DNA of 9,448 nt from an uncultured Propionibacteriaceae bacterium (lineage in GTDB: Bacteria; Actinomycetota; Actinomycetes; Propionibacteriales; Propionibacteriaceae), in the NCBI GenBank assembly GCA_937988865.1, contig CALKHV010000017.1, positions 1 through 9,448 on the forward strand. Reading direction: 5' to 3'. This document shows positions 1 to 5,463 of this stretch, one piece after another. Every line of letters starts with the position of its first letter. Positions within the stretch are counted from its first letter, which is position 1. The notes under the pieces are model-generated. The model ran no database searches and was not told where the DNA came from. It saw only the letters and a program-made list of their open reading frames with translations. A program made the translations under genes and the position numbers.

Positions 1-49
1 CGTCCACGCCCAGGGCGAGGCTGACTACGACATCGCAGTCAGCCACTGA
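1..49 (+). CDS. C-terminal end of an unidentified protein (partial)
   Basis: Reading from base 2, the frame gives 15 codons (VHAQGEADYDIAVSH) and a TGA stop at 47-49. Twelve of the 15 sense codons end in C and two of the others in G or A, typical of coding sequence in this genome, so this is probably the tail of a rightward gene cut by the window edge. It would converge on the polyphosphate kinase gene with only 9 bases between the two stop codons. The fragment is too short to assign a family. The call rests on codon usage and the absence of any other feature here; it could be a chance open frame. Confidence 0.45.
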   Translation, partial: VHAQGEADYDIAVSH

Positions 50-58
50 CCCGGGGCC

Positions 59-988
59 TTACGCCTTGGCGACACGCTCCTTCTCGGCGGCGACGTCGAA
101 CGTCGCCTCCGGCCAGGTCAGGTCCAGGCCCTCGAGTGCGTCCACCAATAGCTGGGCGACCGCCCAGTTGCGGTACCACTTCTTGTCGGCCGGAATGACG
201 AACCACGGCGCGTGGTCGGGATTGCACCGCTCGAGCAGATCGGCGTAGGCCTCCATGTAGGCCGGCCACTTCGCGCGTGAGTCGACGTCCCCGGGGTTGT
301 ACTTCCAGTACTTCTGGGGGTTGTCGAGGCGTTCGGCGAGACGCACCTTCTGCTCGTCCTTCGACACGTGCAGGAAGCACTTGATGATCACGACACCCGA
401 CTCCACGAGCTCGGACTCGAACCGGTTGATGAGGTCGTAGCGTCCCTGCCACTCCTCGACCGACACCAGTTCGTTCACGCGTCCGATGAGGACGTCCTCG
501 TAGTGCGAGCGATCGAAGATGCCGATCATCCCCGGGGTCGGGACCTCCTTGCGGACGCGCCACAGGAAGTCGTGCTGGCGCTCCTCCTCGCTGGGGGCCT
601 TGAACGCCTTGAGGTGCACACCCTGCGGGTCGACCATGCCGATCGCGTGACGGATCACCCCACCCTTGCCGGACGTGTCCATGCCCTGGAGCACCAGGAG
701 GATGCGGGGGGCGTCATCGCGAGTCCGGCCACTGGCGTAGAGGCGCTCCTGGAGATCAGCGAGGCGCGGCTCGAGCGCCAGGGTCAGCTTCTCGGCGTCC
801 TCCTTGCCCTTGCCGGGGTATCCGGGCGCGACGTCAGCGTCGAGTGTGGAGACATCGACATGGCCATGGGGCGCGCGCAGCTTCTGGGCGAGGGACTTCG
901 GCGCGGGCTCGCCCAACGACACGGTCCGGACGTCCTTGCGCTTGTGGGATGACGTGTTGGACTTCTTCGACGACTTCTTCTTCGACAT
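59..988 (-). CDS. ppk2: PPK2-family polyphosphate kinase (polyphosphate:nucleotide phosphotransferase)
   Basis: This 309-residue cytoplasmic enzyme belongs to the PPK2 family, which transfers phosphate between inorganic polyphosphate and nucleotides. The P-loop kinase fold is visible as a Walker A loop GMDTSGKGG (residues 102-110) and a Walker B/lid-entry segment FDRSHYEDV (158-166). The conserved NPQKYWKYNPGD stretch (223-234) and a C-terminal WYRNWAVAQLL segment (271-281) also fit the family. The GMDTSGKGG form resembles the PPK2 group annotated as nucleotide phosphotransferases acting on AMP or ADP, but I cannot set the preferred direction or nucleotide. Residues 1-18 are unusually rich in Lys and Ser. 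The ATG at 988 has GGGGAG directly against it, too close for a normal Shine-Dalgarno. A CATGAT hexamer at 1000-995 sits at the spacing seen at the leaderless-looking genes here, so the start may be leaderless. It is last in a leftward group behind ligD-pol and an unknown gene, after a 51-base gap. Confidence 0.93.
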   Translation of the reverse strand: MSKKKSSKKSNTSSHKRKDVRTVSLGEPAPKSLAQKLRAPHGHVDVSTLDADVAPGYPGKGKEDAEKLTLALEPRLADLQERLYASGRTRDDAPRILLVLQGMDTSGKGGVIRHAIGMVDPQGVHLKAFKAPSEEERQHDFLWRVRKEVPTPGMIGIFDRSHYEDVLIGRVNELVSVEEWQGRYDLINRFESELVESGVVIIKCFLHVSKDEQKVRLAERLDNPQKYWKYNPGDVDSRAKWPAYMEAYADLLERCNPDHAPWFVIPADKKWYRNWAVAQLLVDALEGLDLTWPEATFDVAAEKERVAKA

Positions 989-1039
989 CTCCCCATCATG
1001 CCCGGGAGAGGCAAGGCGAGGCGGAACCTCGCCCGTGTC

Positions 1040-1423
1040 TCAGCCGATCTCGCCGTCGGTGGGGACGCGGAGTGCCTCGACCACGCGCGACACCTTGTCC
1101 TGGGCAACCCCGATGGCCTCCATGCCTTCCGGGACCGGACCCTTGATCGCGGGGCGGATCTCGAACGTGAGGTCGACAAGCTCCTCCCAGGCGAATGCGC
1201 GCGAGCGCATGTCCCCAGCCGTCTGGATCGCCCGGACGTACTCCTGCACGCGCTCCGACCAGCCGGGACTCGAGATGGCGCGGTGGTCTCGCATCGCGTC
1301 CACGAGTTCGCCCAGCGCTCCCTGCAACTGGAGCAGCTGCCCCGGCCTCAGCTTCAGGTCGGGCGTGATCTGGCGATCGACGGGCTCATCCGTGCGTCCG
1401 AGGATCTTGTCCAGGAATCCCAT
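1040..1423 (-). CDS. Conserved-looking hypothetical protein, 127 aa, coupled to LigD polymerase gene
   Basis: I do not recognise this family. The product is a soluble, mostly charged 127-residue protein with no signal peptide, membrane segment or cysteine. It starts MGFLDKILGR, a short amphipathic opening, then has probable helices around 28-47 (a Leu/Gln-rich stretch), 54-69 and 101-119, which suggests a small helical fold. The ATG at 1423 lies only 3 bases beyond the TGA of the upstream polymerase gene. Its Shine-Dalgarno GGAGGAG (1436-1430, 6 bases from the ATG) lies inside the 3' end of that gene, so the two are almost certainly co-transcribed and probably translationally coupled. The arrangement suggests a functional link to the polymerase or simple operon packing; the sequence does not say which. 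Confidence 0.82.
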   Translation of the reverse strand: MGFLDKILGRTDEPVDRQITPDLKLRPGQLLQLQGALGELVDAMRDHRAISSPGWSERVQEYVRAIQTAGDMRSRAFAWEELVDLTFEIRPAIKGPVPEGMEAIGVAQDKVSRVVEALRVPTDGEIG

Positions 1424-1426
1424 GTC

Positions 1427-2476
1427 TCACTCCTCCGGGTTGCGGGCTCGGCTCGGCTGGACCCGCATGGGCTCACCGGGCATCTTGGGGTACTCAGGAG
1501 GGTAGGGCATCTCGCCCTCACCCTGCTCCGCGTCCCGGGCGTACCACTCGAGAGTAGTCGTCAGGGGCTTGGGGGTGGACGCGTAGAGCGGCGCCCAGAC
1601 GTCCCCGAGCGCGGCGTAGCGCTGAGGCATGGTCACGACGGTGAACTCGTCGGGAGTGACATGGTCGAGTTCATCCCAGGTCAACGGTGCTGCGACGCGG
1701 GCCTCGGGTATCGGGCGGATCGAGTATGCACTCGCCATCAGCCTGTCGCGCGCCATCTGGTTGAAGTCGACGAAGATCCGTTCTCCGCGCTCCTCCTTCC
1801 ACCAGTTGACGGTGACCTTGTCGGGAAGGCGACGGGCAAGTTCGCGTCCGAGGGCGATCGCCGCATGGCGTGCTTCGATGAAGTCGATCGGCTCGATGGT
1901 GCAGAAGACGTGGATGCCGCGTCCGCCGCTCGTCTTGCAGAAGCCCTCGAGTCCGGCCTCGTCGAGGATGGTCCGGAGTGCATGGGCAGCGATCCTGGCG
2001 TCAGCGAAGGTGCTGCCGGGCTGGGGATCGAGGTCGAGACGGAGTTGATCGACGAGTTCGGTGTCGGGCGCGGTGACCGGCCACGGATGGAAGCGGAGCG
2101 TCCCGAGGTTGATCATCCAGACCAGGGTGGCCAGATTCCGAGGGGTGACCTCGACAGCCGGGCGCCCGGACGGGAAGTGGACGGTAGCTGTGTCGACGAA
2201 GTCGGGCAGCTTCGCAGGTGCCCGCTTCTGGTGGAAGGCATCGCCCGAGCCATCGCTGCGCGAGGTGAGTTTCACCTCCGGGTGGACACCGCCGGGCCAG
2301 CGCTCCATCGCCGTCGGACGCCCGTTCAACGCGGCCAGCATGCCGTCGCCCACCGCGAGGACGTAATTCGCCAGGTCAAGCTTGGTCAGGCCGAGTTCGG
2401 GGAAGTAGACCTTGTCAGGGCTGGTGAGCCTGACCGCTACGCCCCCTGCGTCGATCTCCATCGCTTGTGTCGGCAT
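1427..2476 (-). CDS. Stand-alone LigD-type polymerase domain protein (archaeo-eukaryotic primase superfamily)
   Basis: This 349-residue protein matches the polymerase domain of bacterial NHEJ ligase D, a primase-like nucleotidyltransferase that fills gaps and adds nucleotides at DNA ends. It has the opening TSPDKVYFPELGLTK (18-32) and the metal-binding DxD in LRLDLDP (D148, D150). It also has the KTSGGRGIHV motif (181-190, with S183 and H189) and the third acidic residue in FVDFNQ (D237). It lacks the ligase and nuclease domains of full LigD, as do several actinobacterial stand-alone homologues. The C-terminus (about 300-349) is Pro- and Glu-rich and probably disordered. The ATG at 2476 has no good Shine-Dalgarno but lies 6 bases after TACTCT (2488-2483), so it may be read from a leaderless mRNA. 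An in-frame ATG at codon 6 is an alternative. No Ku or ATP-dependent ligase gene is in the window, so a role in NHEJ or another repair pathway (for example excision-repair gap filling) cannot be decided. Confidence 0.92.
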   Translation of the reverse strand: MPTQAMEIDAGGVAVRLTSPDKVYFPELGLTKLDLANYVLAVGDGMLAALNGRPTAMERWPGGVHPEVKLTSRSDGSGDAFHQKRAPAKLPDFVDTATVHFPSGRPAVEVTPRNLATLVWMINLGTLRFHPWPVTAPDTELVDQLRLDLDPQPGSTFADARIAAHALRTILDEAGLEGFCKTSGGRGIHVFCTIEPIDFIEARHAAIALGRELARRLPDKVTVNWWKEERGERIFVDFNQMARDRLMASAYSIRPIPEARVAAPLTWDELDHVTPDEFTVVTMPQRYAALGDVWAPLYASTPKPLTTTLEWYARDAEQGEGEMPYPPEYPKMPGEPMRVQPSRARNPEE

Positions 2477-2492
2477 GGCTCAAGAGTAGGCT
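2465..2492 (+). promoter_or_regulatory. Possible msrB promoter overlapping the divergent ligD-pol start
   Basis: TTGTGT (2465-2470) and TAGGCT (2487-2492) are separated by 16 bases, which fits a housekeeping sigma promoter reading right. Transcription would begin near 2499, leaving a leader of about 18 bases that contains the msrB Shine-Dalgarno. The -35 lies inside the first codons of ligD-pol. This was found by eye in a short, composition-biased region, so a chance match is possible. Confidence 0.4.
2483..2488 (-). promoter_or_regulatory. Probable -10 element of a leaderless ligD-pol transcript
   Basis: TACTCT reads leftward and is followed by exactly 6 bases and then the ATG at 2476. This spacing would place the transcription start at or very near the A of the ATG. 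No Shine-Dalgarno precedes the ATG, in agreement with leaderless translation, which is common in actinobacteria. No convincing -35 is seen at 16-18 bases; a TTGTCA lies too close (11 bases). The hexamer overlaps the proposed msrB -10 on the other strand by 2 bases. Confidence 0.45.
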
Positions 2493-2503
2493 CGCGGTCT
2501 GAC

Positions 2504-2510
2504 AAGGAGG
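2504..2510 (+). promoter_or_regulatory. Shine-Dalgarno of msrB
   Basis: AAGGAGG lies 6 bases before the ATG at 2517, a near-ideal ribosome binding site that fixes the msrB start. Confidence 0.85.
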
Positions 2511-2516
2511 GCCGAG

Positions 2517-2954
2517 ATGACCGACTTCACCCCGGAAACGCCCCTGGAGCGCGTGCAGCTCACTGACCAGCAGTGGCGCCAGAAGCTGAACGATCTCGAA
2601 TACCACGTGCTGCGCCAGGCCGGGACCGAACGCCCGTTCACCGGTGAGTACACCGACACGACGACGGCGGGCACGTATCGCTGCCGAGCCTGCAACGCGA
2701 GATTGTTCACGAGCGAGACCAAGTTCGAGTCGCACTGCGGTTGGCCGAGCTTCTTCGCCCCGCTTGCAGGTGACCGCGTCGTCTACATCGAGGACCGCAG
2801 CATTCCGGGCCGCCCGCGCACGGAGGTGCGGTGCGCCACGTGCGACTCCCACCTGGGCCACGTGTTCTCCGGTGAGGGGTACGGCACCCCGACCGACCAG
2901 CGCTACTGCATCAACTCGGTGTGTCTGGTCCTCGAGCCGGCGGACGCCGAATAG
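2517..2954 (+). CDS. msrB: Peptide-methionine (R)-S-oxide reductase MsrB
   Basis: This 145-residue cytoplasmic enzyme reduces the R-epimer of methionine sulfoxide in oxidised proteins, normally using thioredoxin. The family pattern is complete. A structural zinc site is formed by CRAC (C56, C59) and CATC (C106, C109). There is a HCGWPSFF segment (73-80) with C74 in the position usually taken by the recycling cysteine, the HLGHVF segment (112-117), and the catalytic cysteine C131 in RYCINS (129-134). A further cysteine, C136, follows shortly after the catalytic one. The length is typical of single-domain MsrB, and there is no signal peptide. The ATG is set by a strong Shine-Dalgarno. The gene is divergent from ligD-pol across a 40-base gap, and the next gene on the same strand starts 72 bases after its stop. 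Confidence 0.97.
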   Translation: MTDFTPETPLERVQLTDQQWRQKLNDLEYHVLRQAGTERPFTGEYTDTTTAGTYRCRACNARLFTSETKFESHCGWPSFFAPLAGDRVVYIEDRSIPGRPRTEVRCATCDSHLGHVFSGEGYGTPTDQRYCINSVCLVLEPADAE

Positions 2955-3014
2955 CTGCGGGTCGTGGATCCAGGGCGCACGGCGAGCCCCACGGCTGAAA
3001 CCGGCCGCGACGCC

Positions 3015-3020
3015 TACCCT
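3015..3020 (+). promoter_or_regulatory. Probable -10 element of a leaderless DUF3000-rnd transcript
   Basis: TACCCT is followed by 6 bases and then GTG at 3027, the same spacing seen at the ligD-pol start. There is no Shine-Dalgarno before GTG 3027 or ATG 3030. Together these suggest that the mRNA starts at or next to the start codon. No clear -35 is present. Confidence 0.42.
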
Positions 3021-3026
3021 CATCGT

Positions 3027-3623
3027 GTGATGTCACGCCAGCCACCCGTCGCCTCGGGCGAGCCGTTCGCCTCGCTCGCGGCGGGGCTCCTGCGCCACCC
3101 GTGGCGCCGTGAACTCGAGGTGGAAGAGATCCCTGCACCCCAGCGCATCGCGCCGTTCTCTGCGGCCATCGCCGCGGACGTCCTCCTGGGTGGCGATGAG
3201 GTGGGCAACGGGCGCCTGATCCTCCTGCACGACCCTGCAGGCAACGACGCGTGGGACGGCACGTTCCGCTGCGTCACCTACGCCCGTGCCGACGTCGACC
3301 TCGAAATGGTGACCGATCCCCTGCTCGCCGAGGTCGGCTGGTCGTGGCTGACCGATGCCCTCGAGGGCCATGCGGCGGAGTACACGGCTGCGTCCGGCAC
3401 TGTCACGGCCGTGTCGAGTCGGGCCTTCGGCGGGATGTCCGACAGTCCCGACCGCGCGGAGGTCGAGATCCGGGCGTCCTGGACTGCCCTCATCGAGACG
3501 TCGAGGGACCTCGCGTCCCATCTGGACGCCTGGCAGGACCTCCTCTGCATGACCGCGGGCCTGCCGCCCGCCACCGCCGAGGTCGTCGTGCTCGGGACTC
3601 GGGCGCGATCGGTGAGGAAATGA
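3027..3623 (+). CDS. DUF3000 family protein (actinobacterial, function unknown)
   Basis: The product is about 198 residues and shows the landmarks I associate with DUF3000. These are EEIPAPQRIAPFSAAIAADV early in the protein, then GRLILLHDPAGNDAWDGTFR, DPLLAEVGWSWLTDAL, YTAASGTVTAVSSRAFGGM and finally HLDAWQDLLCMTAGLPP. It is soluble, with no signal peptide or membrane segment, and its biochemical role is not known. The frame stays open upstream to an ATG at 2964, but those extra codons lack a ribosome site and do not look like the family. I therefore place the start at GTG 3027 (ATG 3030 is equally possible), downstream of a TACCCT hexamer. Its TGA overlaps the ATG of rnd (ATGA), so the pair is translationally coupled. 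DUF3000 next to RNase D is, as far as I recall, a recurrent actinobacterial arrangement, which suggests a shared RNA-related role; that is inference. Confidence 0.85.
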   Translation: MMSRQPPVASGEPFASLAAGLLRHPWRRELEVEEIPAPQRIAPFSAAIAADVLLGGDEVGNGRLILLHDPAGNDAWDGTFRCVTYARADVDLEMVTDPLLAEVGWSWLTDALEGHAAEYTAASGTVTAVSSRAFGGMSDSPDRAEVEIRASWTALIETSRDLASHLDAWQDLLCMTAGLPPATAEVVVLGTRARSVRK

Positions 3624-4909
3624 GCCAGACGGACGTCCGGGAACCCGCGTCCGAGATACCGCTGCTGACGTCGCCACGCGACGCTCTGCCCGCCGTCGTC
3701 GACACCCCGGAAGCGCTCCAGGCGTGCATCGACTCCCTCGCCGCCGGGCACGGGCCGACGGCGGTGGACGCTGAGCGAGCCCAGTCCTTCCGCTACACCG
3801 CGCGCGGCTATCTGTTCCAGTTCCGTCGCGCCGGCTCGGGGACGCACCTCGTCGACCCCGTGGCCTTCGACACTGCATCCGGGTTGTGTGACCTGTCTGG
3901 GCTCGCCGCCGCGATCAACGATGACGAGTGGATCATCCACGCCGCCACCCAGGACCTTCCGTGCCTGGTCGAAGCAGGCCTGGTCCCCGATCGCCTCTTC
4001 GACACCGAACTGACCGGGCGTCTGCTCGGCCTTCCGCGGGTCGGGCTCGGTCCGCTGATCGAGGGGACGTTCCAACTCCGGCTGCTCAAGGAACACTCGG
4101 CGGCCAACTGGTCGCTGCGTCCGATCCCGCAGGACTGGCTGGTCTACGCCGCCCTGGACGTCGAGTTGCTGGTGGAACTGCGGGACAATCTGCTCGAACG
4201 GTTGAAAGCCGCCGGCAAGCTGGAGTGGGCGTTGCAGGAGTTCGATGCGCTCGTCACGGGAGCCAGGACGCCTTCGCCCCAGCGTCCGGATCGGTGGCGC
4301 AGAACATCGGGCACGCACACTGTCCGCACCCCCCTGGGGCTCGCGGTCGTCCGGGAACTCTGGGAGGCACGGGACGACATCGCACGCAGCGAGGATTCCG
4401 CCCCCGGACGCATCCTCATCGACCAGGCCATCACCGACCTCGCCAACCTCGTGCCCCGAGGCCACGGAGCCCAGGTGCCCACTCGGAGCCAGCTGCGCGC
4501 GATCGACGGGTTCAAGCGCCGCAACGCCCGGCGGTGGGAGAACAACTGGGTGGATGCGCTCGACCGCGTCGCAGCGTTACCGGCGTCCGCGCTGCCACCC
4601 CTTCGTGTGACTCCGGACGGACCACCCAACCCCCGGACCTGGGAGCTCAAGGATCCTGAGGCGTGGGCGCGATGGCAACGTGTACGTCCGGCGACCAACG
4701 AGTTGGCGTCAGAACTTGAACTGCCTGTCGAGAACCTCATCAGTCCCGACACCCTGCGACGGATCGCGTGGCGCCCACCTGCGAACCTCTCGCCCGACAC
4801 GGTGGACGCGGCGCTGACCGAGCTCGGTTCGCGTCCCTGGCAACGGACGCTGTTGGCGGCCCTGCTCGCAGAAATCCTGGCCCCGGAAGCGCCTACAACC
4901 GCTGGATGA
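3620..4909 (+). CDS. rnd: Ribonuclease D-like 3'-5' exoribonuclease with HRDC domain
   Basis: This 429-residue protein is a DEDDy-type 3'-5' exonuclease, the family that trims the 3' ends of tRNA and other stable RNAs. The catalytic residues are visible as D50 and E52 in VDAERA, D112 in HAATQDL, and Y176 and D180 in YAALDVELL. An HRDC nucleic-acid-binding domain follows at about 225-315 (RWRRTSGTH, LWEARDDIARSEDSAPGRIL, IDGFKRRNARRW). A C-terminal domain lies at about 335-425, as in actinobacterial homologues. The frame is open further upstream, but ATG 3620 overlaps the DUF3000 stop as ATGA and gives the expected N-terminus. GGTGAGG sits only 2 bases before it, so expression probably depends on coupling. 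The 3' end overlaps the convergent SOS-type gene by 17 bases. Whether it acts on tRNA in this organism is inferred from the family. Confidence 0.93.
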   Translation: MSQTDVREPASEIPLLTSPRDALPAVVDTPEALQACIDSLAAGHGPTAVDAERAQSFRYTARGYLFQFRRAGSGTHLVDPVAFDTASGLCDLSGLAAAINDDEWIIHAATQDLPCLVEAGLVPDRLFDTELTGRLLGLPRVGLGPLIEGTFQLRLLKEHSAANWSLRPIPQDWLVYAALDVELLVELRDNLLERLKAAGKLEWALQEFDALVTGARTPSPQRPDRWRRTSGTHTVRTPLGLAVVRELWEARDDIARSEDSAPGRILIDQAITDLANLVPRGHGAQVPTRSQLRAIDGFKRRNARRWENNWVDALDRVAALPASALPPLRVTPDGPPNPRTWELKDPEAWARWQRVRPATNELASELELPVENLISPDTLRRIAWRPPANLSPDTVDAALTELGSRPWQRTLLAALLAEILAPEAPTTAG

Positions 4910-5366
4910 AGATGCGCCCACGCAGGGCCTCCTCGATCAGCATCACCGATCGTCGGACGCGCACCAACCGGGCGCCTTCTGATTGAAGGACCTCCACTGC
5001 GCGATCCAGCACGTCGCCACCGACGTAGTCGGACAGATCGGCCCGCGCCTTGCCCAGCGCCTCGCGACTGGCCCGAATCTGCGACTCCACGAACTCGGCC
5101 GCGAATCTCGCCAGCACCACCGGGTGACGTCCCAGCACGGGATACGCGCGGTAGTCAGCCGGGCAGCAGTCCAGCAGGTACGCGACCGCGCTGCTCTCCC
5201 AGTCCGGGGCTCCTGGAGGTAGCACACCCTCGGGCCAGCCCGGCGGGACGTAGATCCGGGAGGCCCAATCCCTCTCACGCGCAGGGACCGTCCGCAGGGC
5301 GCCACCGGCGTGCGACGAGGCACTCCCCCTCGGCTCGACGTGATGCTTGAAAGCCATCGTGGTCAC
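4893..5366 (-). CDS. Hypothetical 157-aa protein under a LexA (SOS) box
   Basis: I cannot assign a characterised function. The product is soluble, with no signal peptide or membrane segment. Residues 1-30 are polar and probably flexible. They are followed by a Trp/Pro-rich segment with IYVPPGWPEGVLPPG (38-52), a paired-cysteine segment YLLDCCPADYRAYPVL (63-78), and then what look like long helices (79-117 and 117-149) ending in basic RIFIQRL. The compact, motif-like middle looks like a conserved domain. The GTG start at 5366 is set by AAGGAG (5377-5372, 5 bases away); ATG 5357 is too far from it. A full TTGACG-17-TAGAAT promoter and a perfect LexA palindrome lie just upstream, so the gene is very probably induced by DNA damage. 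It overlaps the 3' end of rnd by 17 bases tail to tail. Possible roles are a repair accessory factor, a nuclease-associated protein or a cell-division brake; none is supported by a recognisable catalytic motif. Confidence 0.85.
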   Translation of the reverse strand: MTTMAFKHHVEPRGSASSHAGGALRTVPARERDWASRIYVPPGWPEGVLPPGAPDWESSAVAYLLDCCPADYRAYPVLGRHPVVLARFAAEFVESQIRASREALGKARADLSDYVGGDVLDRAVEVLQSEGARLVRVRRSVMLIEEALRGRIFIQRL

Positions 5367-5371
5367 CGTCG

Positions 5372-5377
5372 CTCCTT
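5372..5377 (-). promoter_or_regulatory. Shine-Dalgarno of the SOS-box gene
   Basis: AAGGAG reads leftward 5 bases before GTG 5366. It decides for this GTG over the ATG three codons further in. Confidence 0.8.
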
Positions 5378-5381
5378 ACTC

Positions 5382-5397
5382 TCGAACAATTGTTCGA
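5382..5397. promoter_or_regulatory. LexA operator (SOS box)
   Basis: TCGAACAATTGTTCGA is a perfect 16-base palindrome and matches the actinobacterial/mycobacterial LexA consensus TCGAAC-N4-GTTCGA at every defined base. It begins at the last base of the TAGAAT -10 and covers the expected transcription start, so bound LexA would block the promoter of the 157-residue gene. It also lies 66 bases upstream of the divergent HIT gene, which might be affected too. Confidence 0.93.
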
Positions 5398-5425
5398 TTC
5401 TAGGAGGATGGCGTCGAATCGTCAA
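5397..5425 (-). promoter_or_regulatory. Housekeeping-type promoter of the SOS-box gene
   Basis: Reading leftward, TTGACG (5425-5420) and TAGAAT (5402-5397) are separated by exactly 17 bases, close to the vegetative sigma consensus. Transcription should begin near 5390, inside the LexA palindrome, and give a leader of roughly 24 bases containing AAGGAG. The strength of the promoter and the operator position fit a gene that is off until LexA is cleaved. Confidence 0.85.
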
Positions 5426-5463
5426 GACCCCCGACAAAGACCCGTCCTGCCAGACTGGGCGCC

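Noticed and set aside
50..58. CCCGGGGCC between the left-edge gene and ppk2 as a terminator.
   Set aside because: It is too short for a stable stem with a loop and has no T-run on either side.
416..430. TCGAACCGGTTGAT inside ppk2 as a second LexA box.
   Set aside because: The right half-site is not GTTCGA, and it lies within a coding sequence away from any promoter.
998..2566. A 522-codon open frame on the + strand running opposite the unknown gene and ligD-pol.
   Set aside because: It lies antisense to two genes with recognised motifs or strong ribosome sites, its product is Arg/Gly/Asp-rich with no domain I recognise, and long antisense frames are expected at this GC content.
2955..3014. 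GC-rich stretch between msrB and the DUF3000 gene as a terminator or small RNA.
   Set aside because: No convincing stem-loop followed by T residues and no conserved RNA pattern is visible.
2964..3026. Extended N-terminus of the DUF3000 protein from ATG 2964.
   Set aside because: There is no ribosome binding site, the extra 21 residues do not resemble the family, and the TACCCT-6-GTG arrangement supports the later start.
3278..4465. A 395-codon open frame on the - strand opposite DUF3000 and rnd.
   Set aside because: It is antisense to the RNase D catalytic domain, which is intact, and has no ribosome site or recognisable motif.
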